64,000 nt of DNA from Frigoriglobus tundricola (GTDB lineage Bacteria; Planctomycetota; Planctomycetia; Gemmatales; Gemmataceae), in contig NZ_CP053452.2 of the NCBI RefSeq assembly GCF_013128195.2, positions 6,014,001 to 6,078,000 on the forward strand. The letters run 5' to 3'. The position numbers were made by a program, and so were the translations under genes. The stretch's first letter is position 1. Each line of letters begins with the position of its first letter. The notes under the pieces were generated by a model. That model did not search any database. It was not told where the DNA came from and was given only the letters and a program-made list of their open reading frames with translations. Below are positions 48,148 to 58,058 of this stretch, piece by piece.

Positions 48148-49457
48148 ACTTCGTCCTCTTCGTGCTGCTGAACGCGGTCCTGTTCGTCCGCCCGGAGGAG
48201 CTGTACCCGAGCATCGCCGGGCTGCGCCTCTTCATGCTGTTGATCGTCCCGTGCGTCCTGCTCTCCCTGCGGCAGATCACCCACCTCCTTTCGTCGGACG
48301 CGCTGCAGCGGCGCCCGGTGGCGGTGTGCGTGCTCCTGTTCTACGCCTCGACCCTCGTGACCCAACTGGTCGCGGGGAACCTCGAGGGTGCGCTGCTCCA
48401 GAACGGCCCGGGGTTCGGGAAGGTGATCCTGTACTATTTCTTGCTCCTGGCCGTCGTGAACACCCCGGAGCGGCTGCGGGCGTTAGTGGCGGCGCTCGTC
48501 GTGCAGATCCTCGTGCTCACGGCGATCGCCCTGGCCCAGCAATACGGGGTGGCGACCTTCCCCAGCATCAAGCCCGCGATGCAGACGATGTTCGACGCCG
48601 AGACCGGCGAGCGGTACACGATCCCGCGCATGGCGAGCAGCGGCATCTTCAGCGACCCCAACGACCTGTGCCTCGTTTTGGGGCTGGGGATCTTGTGCTG
48701 CGTCTACGGCGCGACGACCGGCTCCCCCGGCCCCGTCGGGCTCGTCCTCTGGGCGCTCCCGGTCCCGGTCTTCGTCGCCGCGCTCCTGGAAACGCACTCG
48801 CGCGGCGGCCTGTTGGGGGTGCTCGCGGGCGGGGGCGCGTACCTGTATTCGCGGTTCGGCGGCGCGCGGGCGCTGCCCCTGGCCGCGGCCGGCGCGGCGG
48901 CGGCGCTCGTCGCCGTCGGCGGTCGGCAGGCGGACGTCGGGAGCGGCGGCGGCACCGCGCACGAACGAATGATCATGTGGGCGGAAGGGCTGCACACGCT
49001 GTTCCAGCGGCCGCTGGCCATTCCGACGGGGCTGGGGTTCGGGTGGTACCCGGACGAGTTCGGCCTGGTGGCCCACAACTCGTTCGTCGAGGCCTATGTC
49101 GAACTCGGGCTCCTCGGGGGCGGCGCGTTCCTCGGCGCCTTCCTCCTCGCCCTGCGCCTGATCGACCGCCTCGGCAAGGGGATCGAGGCCGCGGGGTGGG
49201 CCCTCGAGGCGCGGCCCTTCGCCTTCGCCGTCCTCGCGGCCTACGCCGTGGGGTGCTACTCCCTCACCCGAAATTATGTCATCCCGACGTACCTGGTCCT
49301 GGGGCTCGCCTCGGTGCTCCTGGAGACGTCCGTGGCGCGGCTCCCGGTGCCGTTCCAGGTGAACCGCGAATGGTTCACGCGCGCCGTCCTGTTCGCGATC
49401 GGCGGGCTGGTGTTTATGAAATTTGCCACGCAAGGCCTGGGCATGGCAGGTATTTAA
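48144..49457 (+). CDS. O-antigen ligase/polymerase family membrane protein
   Basis: 437 residues with about ten to eleven hydrophobic segments. The large loop has the Wzy_C/WaaL features SGIFSDPNDLCLVLGLG, LLETHSRGGLLGVLAGGG and a His in LVAHNSFVEAYVELGLLGG. Such proteins polymerise repeat units or ligate finished glycan to an acceptor using polyprenyl-linked donors. It is translationally coupled to the phosphosugar transferase (4-nt overlap) and followed 15 bp later by the ABC exporter permease. Polymerase versus ligase cannot be decided from sequence. Confidence 0.85.
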   Translation: MNFVLFVLLNAVLFVRPEELYPSIAGLRLFMLLIVPCVLLSLRQITHLLSSDALQRRPVAVCVLLFYASTLVTQLVAGNLEGALLQNGPGFGKVILYYFLLLAVVNTPERLRALVAALVVQILVLTAIALAQQYGVATFPSIKPAMQTMFDAETGERYTIPRMASSGIFSDPNDLCLVLGLGILCCVYGATTGSPGPVGLVLWALPVPVFVAALLETHSRGGLLGVLAGGGAYLYSRFGGARALPLAAAGAAAALVAVGGRQADVGSGGGTAHERMIMWAEGLHTLFQRPLAIPTGLGFGWYPDEFGLVAHNSFVEAYVELGLLGGGAFLGAFLLALRLIDRLGKGIEAAGWALEARPFAFAVLAAYAVGCYSLTRNYVIPTYLVLGLASVLLETSVARLPVPFQVNREWFTRAVLFAIGGLVFMKFATQGLGMAGI

Positions 49458-49472
49458 TAGATCAGAATAACC

Positions 49473-50357
49473 ATGATTGAGACCCCCGCTACACCCGGGC
49501 CCGCGGCCCCCGCCGCGCGGCCCCCCGAGCCCGCGCCCCGCCGGACGGTGATCGAGCCGCCCGCCGGCTGGCAGCTCATCGACCTGGGCGAGCTGTGGCG
49601 GTTCCGCGAGCTGGTGTTCTTCCTGATCTGGCGCGACGTCAAGGTGCGCTACAAGCAGGCCGCGCTCGGGATCGCGTGGGCGGTCCTCCAGCCGGCCCTG
49701 TTGATGGCGGTGTTCAGCGTGTTTCTCGGGCAGCTCGGCGGCCTGTCCGGCGGCGAGACGCCGTACCCGCTCTTCGTGCTGGCGGGGCTGATCGCGTGGA
49801 CGTTCTTCTCGGCGGCCGTCGGCCAGGCGGGCGGCAGCGTGATCGGGTCCGAGCGCCTGATCACCAAGATCTACTTCCCGCGGCTGGCCGTGCCGTTCGC
49901 CGCCGTCGGGGCGGCGGCGTTCGACTTCGCCATCTCGCTCGGGCTGCTCGGGGTGGTGATGGCGGCGTACGGGTACCCGCCGAGCTGGCAGATCGTGTTC
50001 GCCCCGCTGGCGTTCGGGGTGCTGCTGACCGCCGCCACCGGCCTGGGCACGCTGCTCGCCGCGCTGACGGTGACGTACCGCGACTTCCGCTTCGTGACCC
50101 CGTTCCTGATCCAGGTGGGGATGTACGCGACCCCGACCATTTACATGATGGTCCCCGCCGACCCGTCGGACGGGTTGCGCCTGTGGCTCGCCCTGAACCC
50201 CCTGGTCGCCCCGATCGCCGCGTTCCGGGCGTGCGTCCTCGGCGGGCCGGTCCCGTGGGGCGGGCTGGCGCTGTCGGCCGGGGCCGCGGCCGCCCTGTTC
50301 GTGTTCGGGTGCCTCTATTTCCGGAAAGTGGAAGACGAGTTCGCGGACCGGATCTGA
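49473..50357 (+). CDS. ABC-2 type polysaccharide/polyol phosphate export permease
   Basis: 294 residues, Wzm/TagG type. A Pro-rich cytoplasmic N-terminus precedes LIDLGELWRFRELVFFLIWRDVKVRYKQ, the conserved amphipathic entry of this family, and six membrane spans with IGSERLITKIYFPRLAVPF. The C-terminus FRKVEDEFADRI is also typical. It pairs with the ATPase at 51780 to move lipid-linked glycan across the inner membrane. Confidence 0.92.
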   Translation: MIETPATPGPAAPAARPPEPAPRRTVIEPPAGWQLIDLGELWRFRELVFFLIWRDVKVRYKQAALGIAWAVLQPALLMAVFSVFLGQLGGLSGGETPYPLFVLAGLIAWTFFSAAVGQAGGSVIGSERLITKIYFPRLAVPFAAVGAAAFDFAISLGLLGVVMAAYGYPPSWQIVFAPLAFGVLLTAATGLGTLLAALTVTYRDFRFVTPFLIQVGMYATPTIYMMVPADPSDGLRLWLALNPLVAPIAAFRACVLGGPVPWGGLALSAGAAAALFVFGCLYFRKVEDEFADRI

Positions 50358-50364
50358 ACCCCCG

Positions 50365-51680
50365 GTGCCGGCGCCTGTTACGGACCCTCCCTCGGTGAAC
50401 GGGTTTTTCGTGGAAGCTTCGCCCCGCACGTCTCGCGTTCGTGAGTTCCGGGCCGCCGCCGGGCTCTACGCCCTCGCACTGGGCGTCCGCCTCGCGTACC
50501 TGTTCGCCGTCGTCCACCCCGCCCCGCTGGTCGGCGACGAGCCGGATTTTTTTGACCCCGCGGCGAACCTGGTCGCGGGCCGCGGGTATTCGATGGTCCC
50601 GCAACAGTCGCCGGACGGGGTCATGCACCCGACGGCGAACCGGCCGCCGGGGCCGGCGGTCGTCCTGGCGGGCGCGTTCGCGGTGTTCGGGCCGAGCGTC
50701 CTGGTCGCGCGGCTGACCTGCGCGCTCGCGGCCAGCGCGGCCGCGCCGCTCGTGTACGCCGTTACGAAGCGGATCGGCGGGGGCCCGCGACCGCGCTCGG
50801 CGCCGGCGCGCTGGCGTGCGTTTACCCGTCGTGGGTCTACTATTCCGTGATGGTCCTGTCCGAAAGCTTTTACATCCCGGTGCTCCTGGCGGTGCTGCTG
50901 CTCACGGACCGGGTCGTGCGCTCACGGGCCCCGGCCCGCTGGCTGCTGCTCGGGTGCGCGTGGGGGGGGGCCGCCCTCGTTCGGCCCCACGCGCTGCCCT
51001 GTTGCGTCCTGATTTGTGCGGTCGCCCTGTGGAAGTGGCCGGCCCTCTTCTCGCGGCTGCTGCTCCTGGGCGCGGGGCTGGCCGCCGTGCTCGGGGCCTG
51101 GGTCGCGCGGAACTGCGTCGAGATCGGCCACCCCGTGCTGCTGGCGACCGAAGGGGGCGAAACCTTACTCGGCGCGAACAACCCGTACGTGTGGCACGAC
51201 CCCGCGTACTCCGGTCTGTGGCTCGCGCCGGTCGCGATACCCGAGTACCGGGACCGTCTGCGCCCCATCCGCGGCGAGGTCGAGCGCGACCGGGAGCAGA
51301 ACCGGATCGCGCTGGCGTTCGTCCGCGAGAACCCGGCCTCGGCTCCGGGAGCGGTCGCCCGCAAGCTCTGGCGCTGGCTGACCCCGGTGCCGCACACCGG
51401 CGGGCTGGTCCGGGTGCTGACGCTGGGGTCGTACGCGCCGCTCCTGGTGTTCCTGTTCCTCGGCGCGGCCCGCGGCGCCGCCCGCGGCGGCGGCCCGCGC
51501 GATTTCATGCTCCTGATGGCCCTGGCGGTCACGGCGGCCTCGTTCGCCATTACCGCGGTCTACTGGGGCAATCTGGTTCGCGGCCGGCTCCCGCTCGAGA
51601 TGATGTGGCTGCCGTGGGGGGCCGCGTCCGCGGGCGCCCTGTTCACGCGGCTGGCGCGCCGCCGGCCGGTGGCCCGTTGA
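50365..51680 (+). CDS. Membrane glycosyltransferase, GT39/ArnT-like (frame-broken)
   Basis: About 437 residues with many hydrophobic spans. The first loop VGDEPDFFDPAANLVAGRGYSM and HPTANRPPGPAVVLAG matches the dolichyl/polyprenyl-phosphate-sugar transferase pattern (acidic pair in loop 1, then PPG). The frame breaks once near 50785 in a GGGGGCCCGC stretch. The continuation reads GAGALACVYPSWVYYSVMVLSESFY and runs to 51680. Such enzymes add sugars on the outer side of the membrane from polyprenyl-phosphate donors. The start is GTG at 50365, 7 bp after the permease gene. Confidence 0.78.
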
Positions 51681-51779
51681 TCGGGCGCCGGAGCGCCGGG
51701 CGGTGGTAGTTGCCGCCGCCCGGCGCGGGCGGCTCGATGTTTTGTGCGCCCCGAAGCGGACGACACCGACGGAGATGTG

Positions 51780-53021
51780 ATGACGGCACCGGCCATACGA
51801 GTCGAGCGGCTGGGTAAGCGGTACCGGCTGGCCCACGCCCAGGAGGGGGCGCCGTACCGAACGCTCCGCGAAAGTATCATGACGTTTGCGGCGGCGCCGT
51901 TTCGGAAGCGCGGGTCGGTGGAGGAGTTCTGGGCGCTCGACGACGTGTCGTTCGAGGTGCAGCCGGGCGAGGTGGTGGGCGTGATCGGGCGCAACGGCGC
52001 GGGAAAGAGTACGCTCCTGAAGATCTTGAGCCGGATCACCAAGCCGACAACTGGCCGCGTGGAGCTCAACGGCCGGGTCGGCAGCCTGCTCGAAGTGGGA
52101 ACGGGCTTTCACCCGGAACTCACGGGCCGTGAAAACGTGTACCTGAACGGTAGCATCCTCGGCATGAGCCGGGCCGAGATCGCCCGGAAGTTCGACGAGA
52201 TCGTGGCCTTCGCCGAAGTGGAGAAGTTCCTCGACACGCCGGTGAAGCGGTACAGCAGCGGGATGTACGTCCGACTGGCGTTCGCCGTCGCCGCGCACCT
52301 GGAGCCGGAAATCCTGATCATCGACGAAGTGCTCGCGGTCGGTGATGCCGTCTTCCAGAGGCGGTGCATTAATCGCATGGCCGAACTCAGCCGATCCGGC
52401 CGGTCTCTGATCTTCGTCAGCCACCAGCTCGATATCATCAAGAAGCTGTGCAAGCGCGGGGTGCGCCTTGTGCGGGGCCGGATCGAGGACGCGGGGCCGA
52501 TCGAGCAGGTGATTCAGAACTACCAGAGCGACTACCGGGAACTGGATCAGACGACGGACGCCATCACGGGCTACCGCACCGGCAACGGCAAAGCGCGGTT
52601 CGAGCGGCTCAAGCTGATCGGGCAGGACCGCGCCCCGACCGGGGACCTCCGGTCCGGGCAGCGGCTGGCGGTCGAGATCGAAATCGGTGCCCAACAGCGG
52701 GTCGAAGGCGCCTCGATCGGGCTCGTTCTGAGAACGCTCGAGGGCGCGCGGATCGTCTCGAGTTTGACCGAAGAGGTCGGGTTCACGGTGGCGCTCGAGC
52801 CCGGGCCGAACGCCTTTGTGTGCTCGTTCGAACCGCTCCCGCTGCGCCCCGGCCGGACGCTGGCTCTCGAGCTGTGGCTGTTCGACGGTGACGTCCTCGA
52901 TCACGTCGACGTCGCCAGGATCGTGGACGTTGTCGAGGGCGAGCCGACCGAGTACTCCTCACGGGCAGACCAAGGGGCGCTGCTCTGTCCGTACACGTGG
53001 GCGCGGCGGGCGCCACAGTAG
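51780..53021 (+). CDS. ABC transporter ATPase for polysaccharide export with Wzt-type C-terminal domain
   Basis: 413 residues. The nucleotide-binding domain has Walker A GRNGAGKST (about 70-78), the signature YSSGMYVRLAFAVA, Walker B ILIIDEVLAVGD and the switch SHQLD. An additional C-terminal domain (about 270-400) of beta-sandwich type matches Wzt_C, which in Wzt proteins binds the modified end of the glycan and couples export to chain termination. ATG at 51780 with GGAG five bases upstream is chosen. The FkbM methyltransferase that follows could supply such a terminal methyl group. Confidence 0.92.
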   Translation: MTAPAIRVERLGKRYRLAHAQEGAPYRTLRESIMTFAAAPFRKRGSVEEFWALDDVSFEVQPGEVVGVIGRNGAGKSTLLKILSRITKPTTGRVELNGRVGSLLEVGTGFHPELTGRENVYLNGSILGMSRAEIARKFDEIVAFAEVEKFLDTPVKRYSSGMYVRLAFAVAAHLEPEILIIDEVLAVGDAVFQRRCINRMAELSRSGRSLIFVSHQLDIIKKLCKRGVRLVRGRIEDAGPIEQVIQNYQSDYRELDQTTDAITGYRTGNGKARFERLKLIGQDRAPTGDLRSGQRLAVEIEIGAQQRVEGASIGLVLRTLEGARIVSSLTEEVGFTVALEPGPNAFVCSFEPLPLRPGRTLALELWLFDGDVLDHVDVARIVDVVEGEPTEYSSRADQGALLCPYTWARRAPQ

Positions 53022-53054
53022 CGTCACGAGAGAGCACCTTCACGCGAGGTCAGC

Positions 53055-53844
53055 ATGGGCCGATTTTGGACGCTCCAGTTCTTCCGCGCGTGGCACGCGC
53101 GCCTCACGCTCGGGTCGGTCCTTCGTTACCGATCGTTCCTGGTCCGGGAGGGGGCCCAGCAACTGCGGCCGACCGGGCTCCTCCGCTTGGCGATCAAGAG
53201 CCCCATCAAGGAGACGATCTGGCTGCGCGAAGTCGGCTCCGACCTGAGCACGTTTGACGAGATCCTAATCAAACAGGTGTACCGGTCCGCGGTCGGGGCC
53301 CTTCGCGACTGTCGCTACGTTGTCGATCTGGGCGCCAACATCGGCCTCGCGTCCCTGTACTTCGCACACGCCTTTCCGAACAGCCGGGTGCTGGCGGTCG
53401 AGCCCGACCCCCGAAATTACGCCCTGCTGGCCCGCAACACGCACCGGCTCGGCCGCGCGAACCGGGTCGTGACGAAGCAGGCCGCGATCTGGTCAAGGGA
53501 CGCCCCAGTAAACTTGGTCAACCACCACGCGGACCACGACTACAACCGGCTCGAGGTGACCGCGACCGACCGGCCCGATTCCCGGCGTCACCTTGGAATC
53601 GCTGATCGGGGCCGCCGGGTTCCCCCACATCGACCTGCTGAAAGTGGACGTGGAAGGCGCCGAGGTCGAACTCTTCCGCACCGCCGATCGCTGGATCGAT
53701 CGCGTGAACGTAATATGTATCGAGTTTCACGGCGACAGCCGCGAGACGACGGGCTTCGACCGGTTGATGGCGGAGCACGGGTTCCGAATCGTCTACACCG
53801 ATTACCACACCACGCTCGCGCTCCGGGGAGTACCGGCTCATTGA
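53055..53844 (+). CDS. FkbM-family methyltransferase (frame-broken)
   Basis: About 262 residues. The SAM-binding core is YVVDLGANIGLASLYFAHAFPNSRVLAVEPDPRN. The second half, in a neighbouring frame, has LLKVDVEGAEVELFRTADRWIDRV and CIEFHGDSRET. Frame changes near 53580 within ATTCCCGGCGTCACC. Proteins of this family O-methylate sugars or other small groups. It follows the Wzt-type ATPase, where a capping methyl on the glycan would make sense; the target is unproven. A related gene is at 58055. Confidence 0.82.
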
Positions 53845-54010
53845 TCGCACCGTTCGTTCCGAGAGCGCACCGCCCGTGAGCCGGAACGACCGGGCCGCTG
53901 CCCGATGGCGGGTGCCAGGGGCGCGGTGCGCCGGAGCGGACGGGCACGGGCGGTGCGAACCGGTTGGTCGACCCAAACTCGAATCGCGGTGCAGGGCCGT
54001 ATTCCATCCA

Positions 54011-55261
54011 ATGCACAGAACACTCGCCCTCATTCCCTATGTTCCGCACCCGCCCTTCGGTGGCGGCGACCAGCGGGTGCATCACGTCCTGACGGCCCTC
54101 GCGGGCGCCGGCGAGTTGGTCGTCTGGGCGCTGTCGCGGCACCTCGACCAGCCGGACGGCTGGCCGCTCGCGGCCCGGTTCGCGGAGCGGCCGCGCGTCT
54201 TCTCTCACGGGGCGCCCGGGGCCGCGAGCGAGCCCGCGCCCCCGCTGACGGGCTTATTTAATCAGCCGTTTCCCACCTGGCCCGGCCGGGTCCGAGCGGA
54301 CTATTCTCACGCCCTGTGGGCCGCCCTCGAGCGGCTCGACCTCGGCGGGTTCTCGGCCGTCCACGTCGAATCGCTCGGCATGATCCCGTACGGCGTGGCC
54401 CTGAGAGCTCGACACCCGCGGTTGCGGCTCACGCTCAATGTCGACAACATCGATCCGGTGTACGCGTGGCAAGCGCTCCGGGTCGCGCCCCGGTGGTTCT
54501 CGCGCCCGACCTACTGGGCGGTGCGCAACATCGCGCAACTGTTCCGCTTCTCGCGGCGCTGGTTCCCCGCCTTCGATGCCGTGTGGGTGTGCTCGGGAAC
54601 CGATCGCCGGTGGGTGTTGCGGTGGACGAACCAGCGGCGCGTCGTCGTCGTGCCCAACGGTATGGACTGTGCGATGTTTTCCGACCTGGACCCGGCCCCC
54701 GATTGCCCGCGGCTGGTGATGACGGGGACAATGATGGAGGGGCCGAACAGCGACGGGATGGCGTGGTTCGCGGACCGGGTTTGGCCGGAGGTCCTGAGGG
54801 CCGTCCCGGGGGCCGAGTTCTGGTGCGTGGGCCGCGACCCGTGCCCGCCCGTCCTTGAGGCCGCGCAGCGGCACCCCGGGATCACGGTCACCGGGAGCGT
54901 TCCGGACGTGCGCCCGTACCTGGCACGGGCCGCAGTGAGCGTTGCTCCGGTTCGGTACGGGACGGGGACCCGGTTGAAGATCCTGGAGGCGATGGCCGCG
55001 GGGCTGCCGGTGGTTTCGACCCGGCTCGGGGCCGACGGGTTGGGCTTCCGTCACGGCCGGGAACTGCTCCTCGCCGACCGGGCCGGCGACTTCGCGAACG
55101 CGTGTATCCGGCTGTTGACAGACGCGGGCGCGCGCACGCGGTTGGGGGCGACCGGGCGCCGTTCCGTTCAGAAGTACGATTGGAAAGCGATTTACCAAAC
55201 CATCAGTTCGCTCGCCGCTGCGGGGGCCGAGCGTGCGCCCGGTGCTCGCGCGCCGGTCTGA
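54011..55261 (+). CDS. Glycosyltransferase, GT4-like
   Basis: 416 residues with the GT-B fold. The N-terminal domain starts ALIPYVPHPPFGGGDQRVHH and has LRLTLNVDNIDPVY. The C-terminal domain has VVVVPNGMDCAMF, MTGTMMEGPNSDGMAWF, the Glu-containing RYGTGTRLKILEAMAAGLPVVST and VQKYDWKAIYQ. It resembles glycosyltransferases of the sugar-(PEP)-CTERM/TIGR-type clusters. ATG at 54011 is preferred; the frame is open for 45 more codons. The donor sugar cannot be read from sequence. Confidence 0.88.
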   Translation: MHRTLALIPYVPHPPFGGGDQRVHHVLTALAGAGELVVWALSRHLDQPDGWPLAARFAERPRVFSHGAPGAASEPAPPLTGLFNQPFPTWPGRVRADYSHALWAALERLDLGGFSAVHVESLGMIPYGVALRARHPRLRLTLNVDNIDPVYAWQALRVAPRWFSRPTYWAVRNIAQLFRFSRRWFPAFDAVWVCSGTDRRWVLRWTNQRRVVVVPNGMDCAMFSDLDPAPDCPRLVMTGTMMEGPNSDGMAWFADRVWPEVLRAVPGAEFWCVGRDPCPPVLEAAQRHPGITVTGSVPDVRPYLARAAVSVAPVRYGTGTRLKILEAMAAGLPVVSTRLGADGLGFRHGRELLLADRAGDFANACIRLLTDAGARTRLGATGRRSVQKYDWKAIYQTISSLAAAGAERAPGARAPV

Positions 55262-55399
55262 CCCGCCGCCCGTGCGGCACGGGGACCGGCGAACTGGTCG
55301 CCCGGTCCCGACGGCGGTCGCGGCCACTCCGGCCCCGGTCGCGACCCGCTCGGCGCGGAACGCCCCGCGCCCGGCCCAACAACAACCGGTCCCGCCCCC

Positions 55400-56527
55400 A
55401 TGAGAGCCCTCGCCCCCGCGCTCGTCGTCCTGGCCCTCGCTGCCCACGGGTGGGGGCTCGCGCTGGTTCGTGTCCCGCTGATCAACTGGTACGACGAGGG
55501 GGTGTACCACGCGTCGGCGGTGCGAGCCGCCGAGGGCGACCGGCCGTACCGCGACTACTTCGTCGCCCACCCGCCCGGGGTCGTGTGGTTCAACGCGCTC
55601 TGGGTCCGTTTGGGGCTCGATCTGGTCGGCATTCGTGCCGTGTACTGGGGGCTCGGGGTCCTGTATCTGGTGCTGCTCGCGCGGTTCCTGGTGGCCGTGC
55701 AGCGCCCGGACGAGGGCGACCGGTCCCGCGCCGCCGCGGTCGCCTGGCTGGGCGCCGTGTTTGTGGCCGCGAGCCCCCTCATCCAGATGCAGACGACGCA
55801 GGTGTTGACCCACCTGCCGGCGCTGATTTTGACGCTCCTGGGGTTCTCGGAACTGGTGCGCCGGGGCGGCCCGTTCCCGCTCCGGGCCGGCTTGTGGGTG
55901 GCCGCCGCGTCCGCGTTCCGCGTCCAGGCGGCGTTCTCGGTCCCGGCGCTGATGGCGTATGTGCTCCTCGCGTCGGGGTGGCGGTCCGGGTCCCGTGCTT
56001 CGGTGTGGCTGGCGCTCGGGGCCGGGGCCGGCGCGGCTGCGTTCCACGGCGCAATGGCCGCGACCCACGAGAACTACTGGCGGTGCGTGATCGAGTTTCA
56101 TAACACGCGCCCGGTCAGTGGCGTCTCGCTCCGCGCCGCGACCCTCTTGAAGGTCCTTGAAGAGCCCCAAGCCGTGCTCGGCCTGGTGGGGGCCTCCTGC
56201 CTCGTCCTCTCGAACCGGCCCGCGGTGCGCGGACTCGCCGGGTTCAGTCTGGTGAGCCTCGCCCTCACCGTGTGCGCCTCGCGGTTCATTGGCGAGGGCT
56301 ATTTCATTCCGGGGTGGCCGTACCTGTTGGGGTGCGGCGCGCTCCTCCTGGGTGAGACGCGGGAGCCGGGGACCGGGGCGCGACACCTGTTCGCGGCGGC
56401 CGTTTGTATCGCGGCCCTCCAAGCGGTCGCCCTCGTTCCCACCTTGAATTTCCGCCTCGCGCGGCTCGCCCCCGCGGAGCGGGAGTTCATTGCCCGGTTG
56501 CGGGCGACCGAGGGGAAACGGTGCTGA
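55400..56527 (+). CDS. Membrane glycosyltransferase, GT39-like
   Basis: 375 residues with eight or more spans. Loop 1 has INWYDEGVYHASAVRAAEGDRPYRDYF and AHPPGVVWFNALWV, the acidic and PPG motifs of polyprenol-phosphate-sugar transferases. The stop at 56527 falls in GGGGAAACGGTGCTGAC. The short frame that follows (56521-56817) looks like the missing C-terminal extracytoplasmic part, so the natural gene may be 55400-56817. Confidence 0.83.
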   Translation: MRALAPALVVLALAAHGWGLALVRVPLINWYDEGVYHASAVRAAEGDRPYRDYFVAHPPGVVWFNALWVRLGLDLVGIRAVYWGLGVLYLVLLARFLVAVQRPDEGDRSRAAAVAWLGAVFVAASPLIQMQTTQVLTHLPALILTLLGFSELVRRGGPFPLRAGLWVAAASAFRVQAAFSVPALMAYVLLASGWRSGSRASVWLALGAGAGAAAFHGAMAATHENYWRCVIEFHNTRPVSGVSLRAATLLKVLEEPQAVLGLVGASCLVLSNRPAVRGLAGFSLVSLALTVCASRFIGEGYFIPGWPYLLGCGALLLGETREPGTGARHLFAAAVCIAALQAVALVPTLNFRLARLAPAEREFIARLRATEGKRC

Positions 56528-56817
56528 CGACGCACGTGAAGGCGGCGCACTATGCCGGCAAGCGGCCGGTTGCGGATTACCACAACCCCGACTGCTGCGC
56601 CCGGGAGATGAGCACCCAGTTCTGCGACTGGTTCGTGACCGCCGCGGCGCGCGCCGACATTGTTGTCGTGAACCAGGAGCTGTTGATGTGGATCCGGCCC
56701 GAGCAGTGCGGCCGGTTGCGCGCTCTGGGGAAGCCGCTCGTGTTCGCGACCGACGAGGACCGGGTGGCGTTTCTGCGGCGGGCCGAAGGTGAGTCCCCTG
56801 TGTTACCGAGGCCGTGA
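56521..56817 (+). CDS. Probable detached C-terminal part of the GT39-like protein
   Basis: 98 codons from GTG at 56521, overlapping the preceding gene by 7 nt. It has TTHVKAAHYAGKRPVADYHNPDCC, ADIVVVNQELLMWIRP and PLVFATDEDRVAFLRR. Its composition continues the soluble tail of the upstream protein (REFIARLRATEG), and a single missing base at about 56515 would join them. Read as is, it would be a small free protein of unknown role. Confidence 0.55.
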   Translation: MLTTHVKAAHYAGKRPVADYHNPDCCAREMSTQFCDWFVTAAARADIVVVNQELLMWIRPEQCGRLRALGKPLVFATDEDRVAFLRRAEGESPVLPRP

Positions 56818-58058
56818 TGGGCGCGCCCAAACCGCACCTCGCCTTCTACTGCCCCGGCACCGGCACCGGCGGCCCCTGGCGGTACGTCCATTCCCTCCTC
56901 GGGGGCCTCGACCCGGACGAGTTCGATGTGACCGTGTTTTGCGACCTGCCCGGCGCGTACGAGCCGCGCCCGTGGGTGCGGGTCATTCGGCTCGGCGGGC
57001 CGGACAGCTTCCCCGGGGGCGCGCCTGTGGGGGCGCCCCCGGCGCACGCCCGCGCCCCGTACCGGGGGCCGGCGCTCGCCCGGTTGGCCCCGCCCGCGGT
57101 CCGCTTGTGGGCGGGGTTCGGCACGCAGGTGCGGCGGCTGGCCCGCCTGTTCCGCCGCACCCCCGTCGATCTCCTGCACACCCAGAACACCGGGTGCGAA
57201 GAGTCGCCCGTCGCCGCAAAGCTCGCCGGCGCCCGCTGTGTGGTCGGCACGTTCCACGTCGACCCCACCTACGACCTGCACAACGAGCGCAGCGGCCCGA
57301 GCCACCGGGTGCTCGAACTGGTCAGCAACCGGTGCCTGGACGCGGCGATCGCGGTCAGCCGCGCCACGAAACGGGACTGGGTGCGCCGGTCGCACATTCC
57401 GGCCGACCGCGTCATCACGATCCACAACGGGATCGACCCGGACACGTTCCGCCGCCGCCAGACCCGCGCGGACGCGCGCCGCGCCTTGGGCCTTCCGGCC
57501 GATGGGCTGATCGTCGGCGGATTGGGCCGGCTCGAAGAAGCGAAGGGCTTCACGTACCTGCTCGCGGCCGCGGCGCGCCTGCGCGCGGAGTTCCCGGACC
57601 TGACCGTGGTCATCGCGGGGGCCGGTCCGCTCCGGGAGTCGCTGGAACGACAAGCGTCCCAACTCGGACCTGTCGGCAGTGTGCGGTTCCTCGGGTTCCG
57701 ATCCGACGTCCAGCCCGTTCTCGACGCGCTCGACGTGTTCGCGCTGCCCTCGCTGTGCGAAACGTTGGGCTACGCGCTCCTCGAAGCGATGGCGACCGAA
57801 CTGCCCGCCGTCGGCTCCGCGGTCGGCGGCGTTCCGGAGGTGATCGCAGCCGGCGAAACCGGGTTCGTCGTCCCCCCCCGTGACGCGGCCCTCCTGGCCG
57901 AGCGCTTGCGCGTCCTCCTCAAAGACCGGACGGTACGCGACCGCTGGGGGGCCGCCGGGCGGCACCGCGTGGCCCGCGACTTCCACGAGCGCGACATGGT
58001 GCGGAAAACTATTGATGTGTACCGCGTGCGAGTGGCCCGTCGCAAGGAGACGAGATGA
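56817..58058 (+). CDS. Glycosyltransferase, GT4 family
   Basis: 413 residues. The N-domain has AFYCPGTGTGGPWRYVHSLL and VDLLHTQNTGCEESPVAAKLAGA. The C-domain has VITIHNGIDPDTF, GGLGRLEEAKGFTYLL, RFLGFRSDVQPVLDALDVFALPS and the donor-binding CETLGYALLEAMATELPAVGSAVGGVPEVI. This is a classic retaining GT4 pattern using NDP-sugars on the cytoplasmic side. ATG at 56817 overlaps the previous stop, and the 3' end overlaps the next gene by 4 nt. Confidence 0.92.
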   Translation: MGAPKPHLAFYCPGTGTGGPWRYVHSLLGGLDPDEFDVTVFCDLPGAYEPRPWVRVIRLGGPDSFPGGAPVGAPPAHARAPYRGPALARLAPPAVRLWAGFGTQVRRLARLFRRTPVDLLHTQNTGCEESPVAAKLAGARCVVGTFHVDPTYDLHNERSGPSHRVLELVSNRCLDAAIAVSRATKRDWVRRSHIPADRVITIHNGIDPDTFRRRQTRADARRALGLPADGLIVGGLGRLEEAKGFTYLLAAAARLRAEFPDLTVVIAGAGPLRESLERQASQLGPVGSVRFLGFRSDVQPVLDALDVFALPSLCETLGYALLEAMATELPAVGSAVGGVPEVIAAGETGFVVPPRDAALLAERLRVLLKDRTVRDRWGAAGRHRVARDFHERDMVRKTIDVYRVRVARRKETR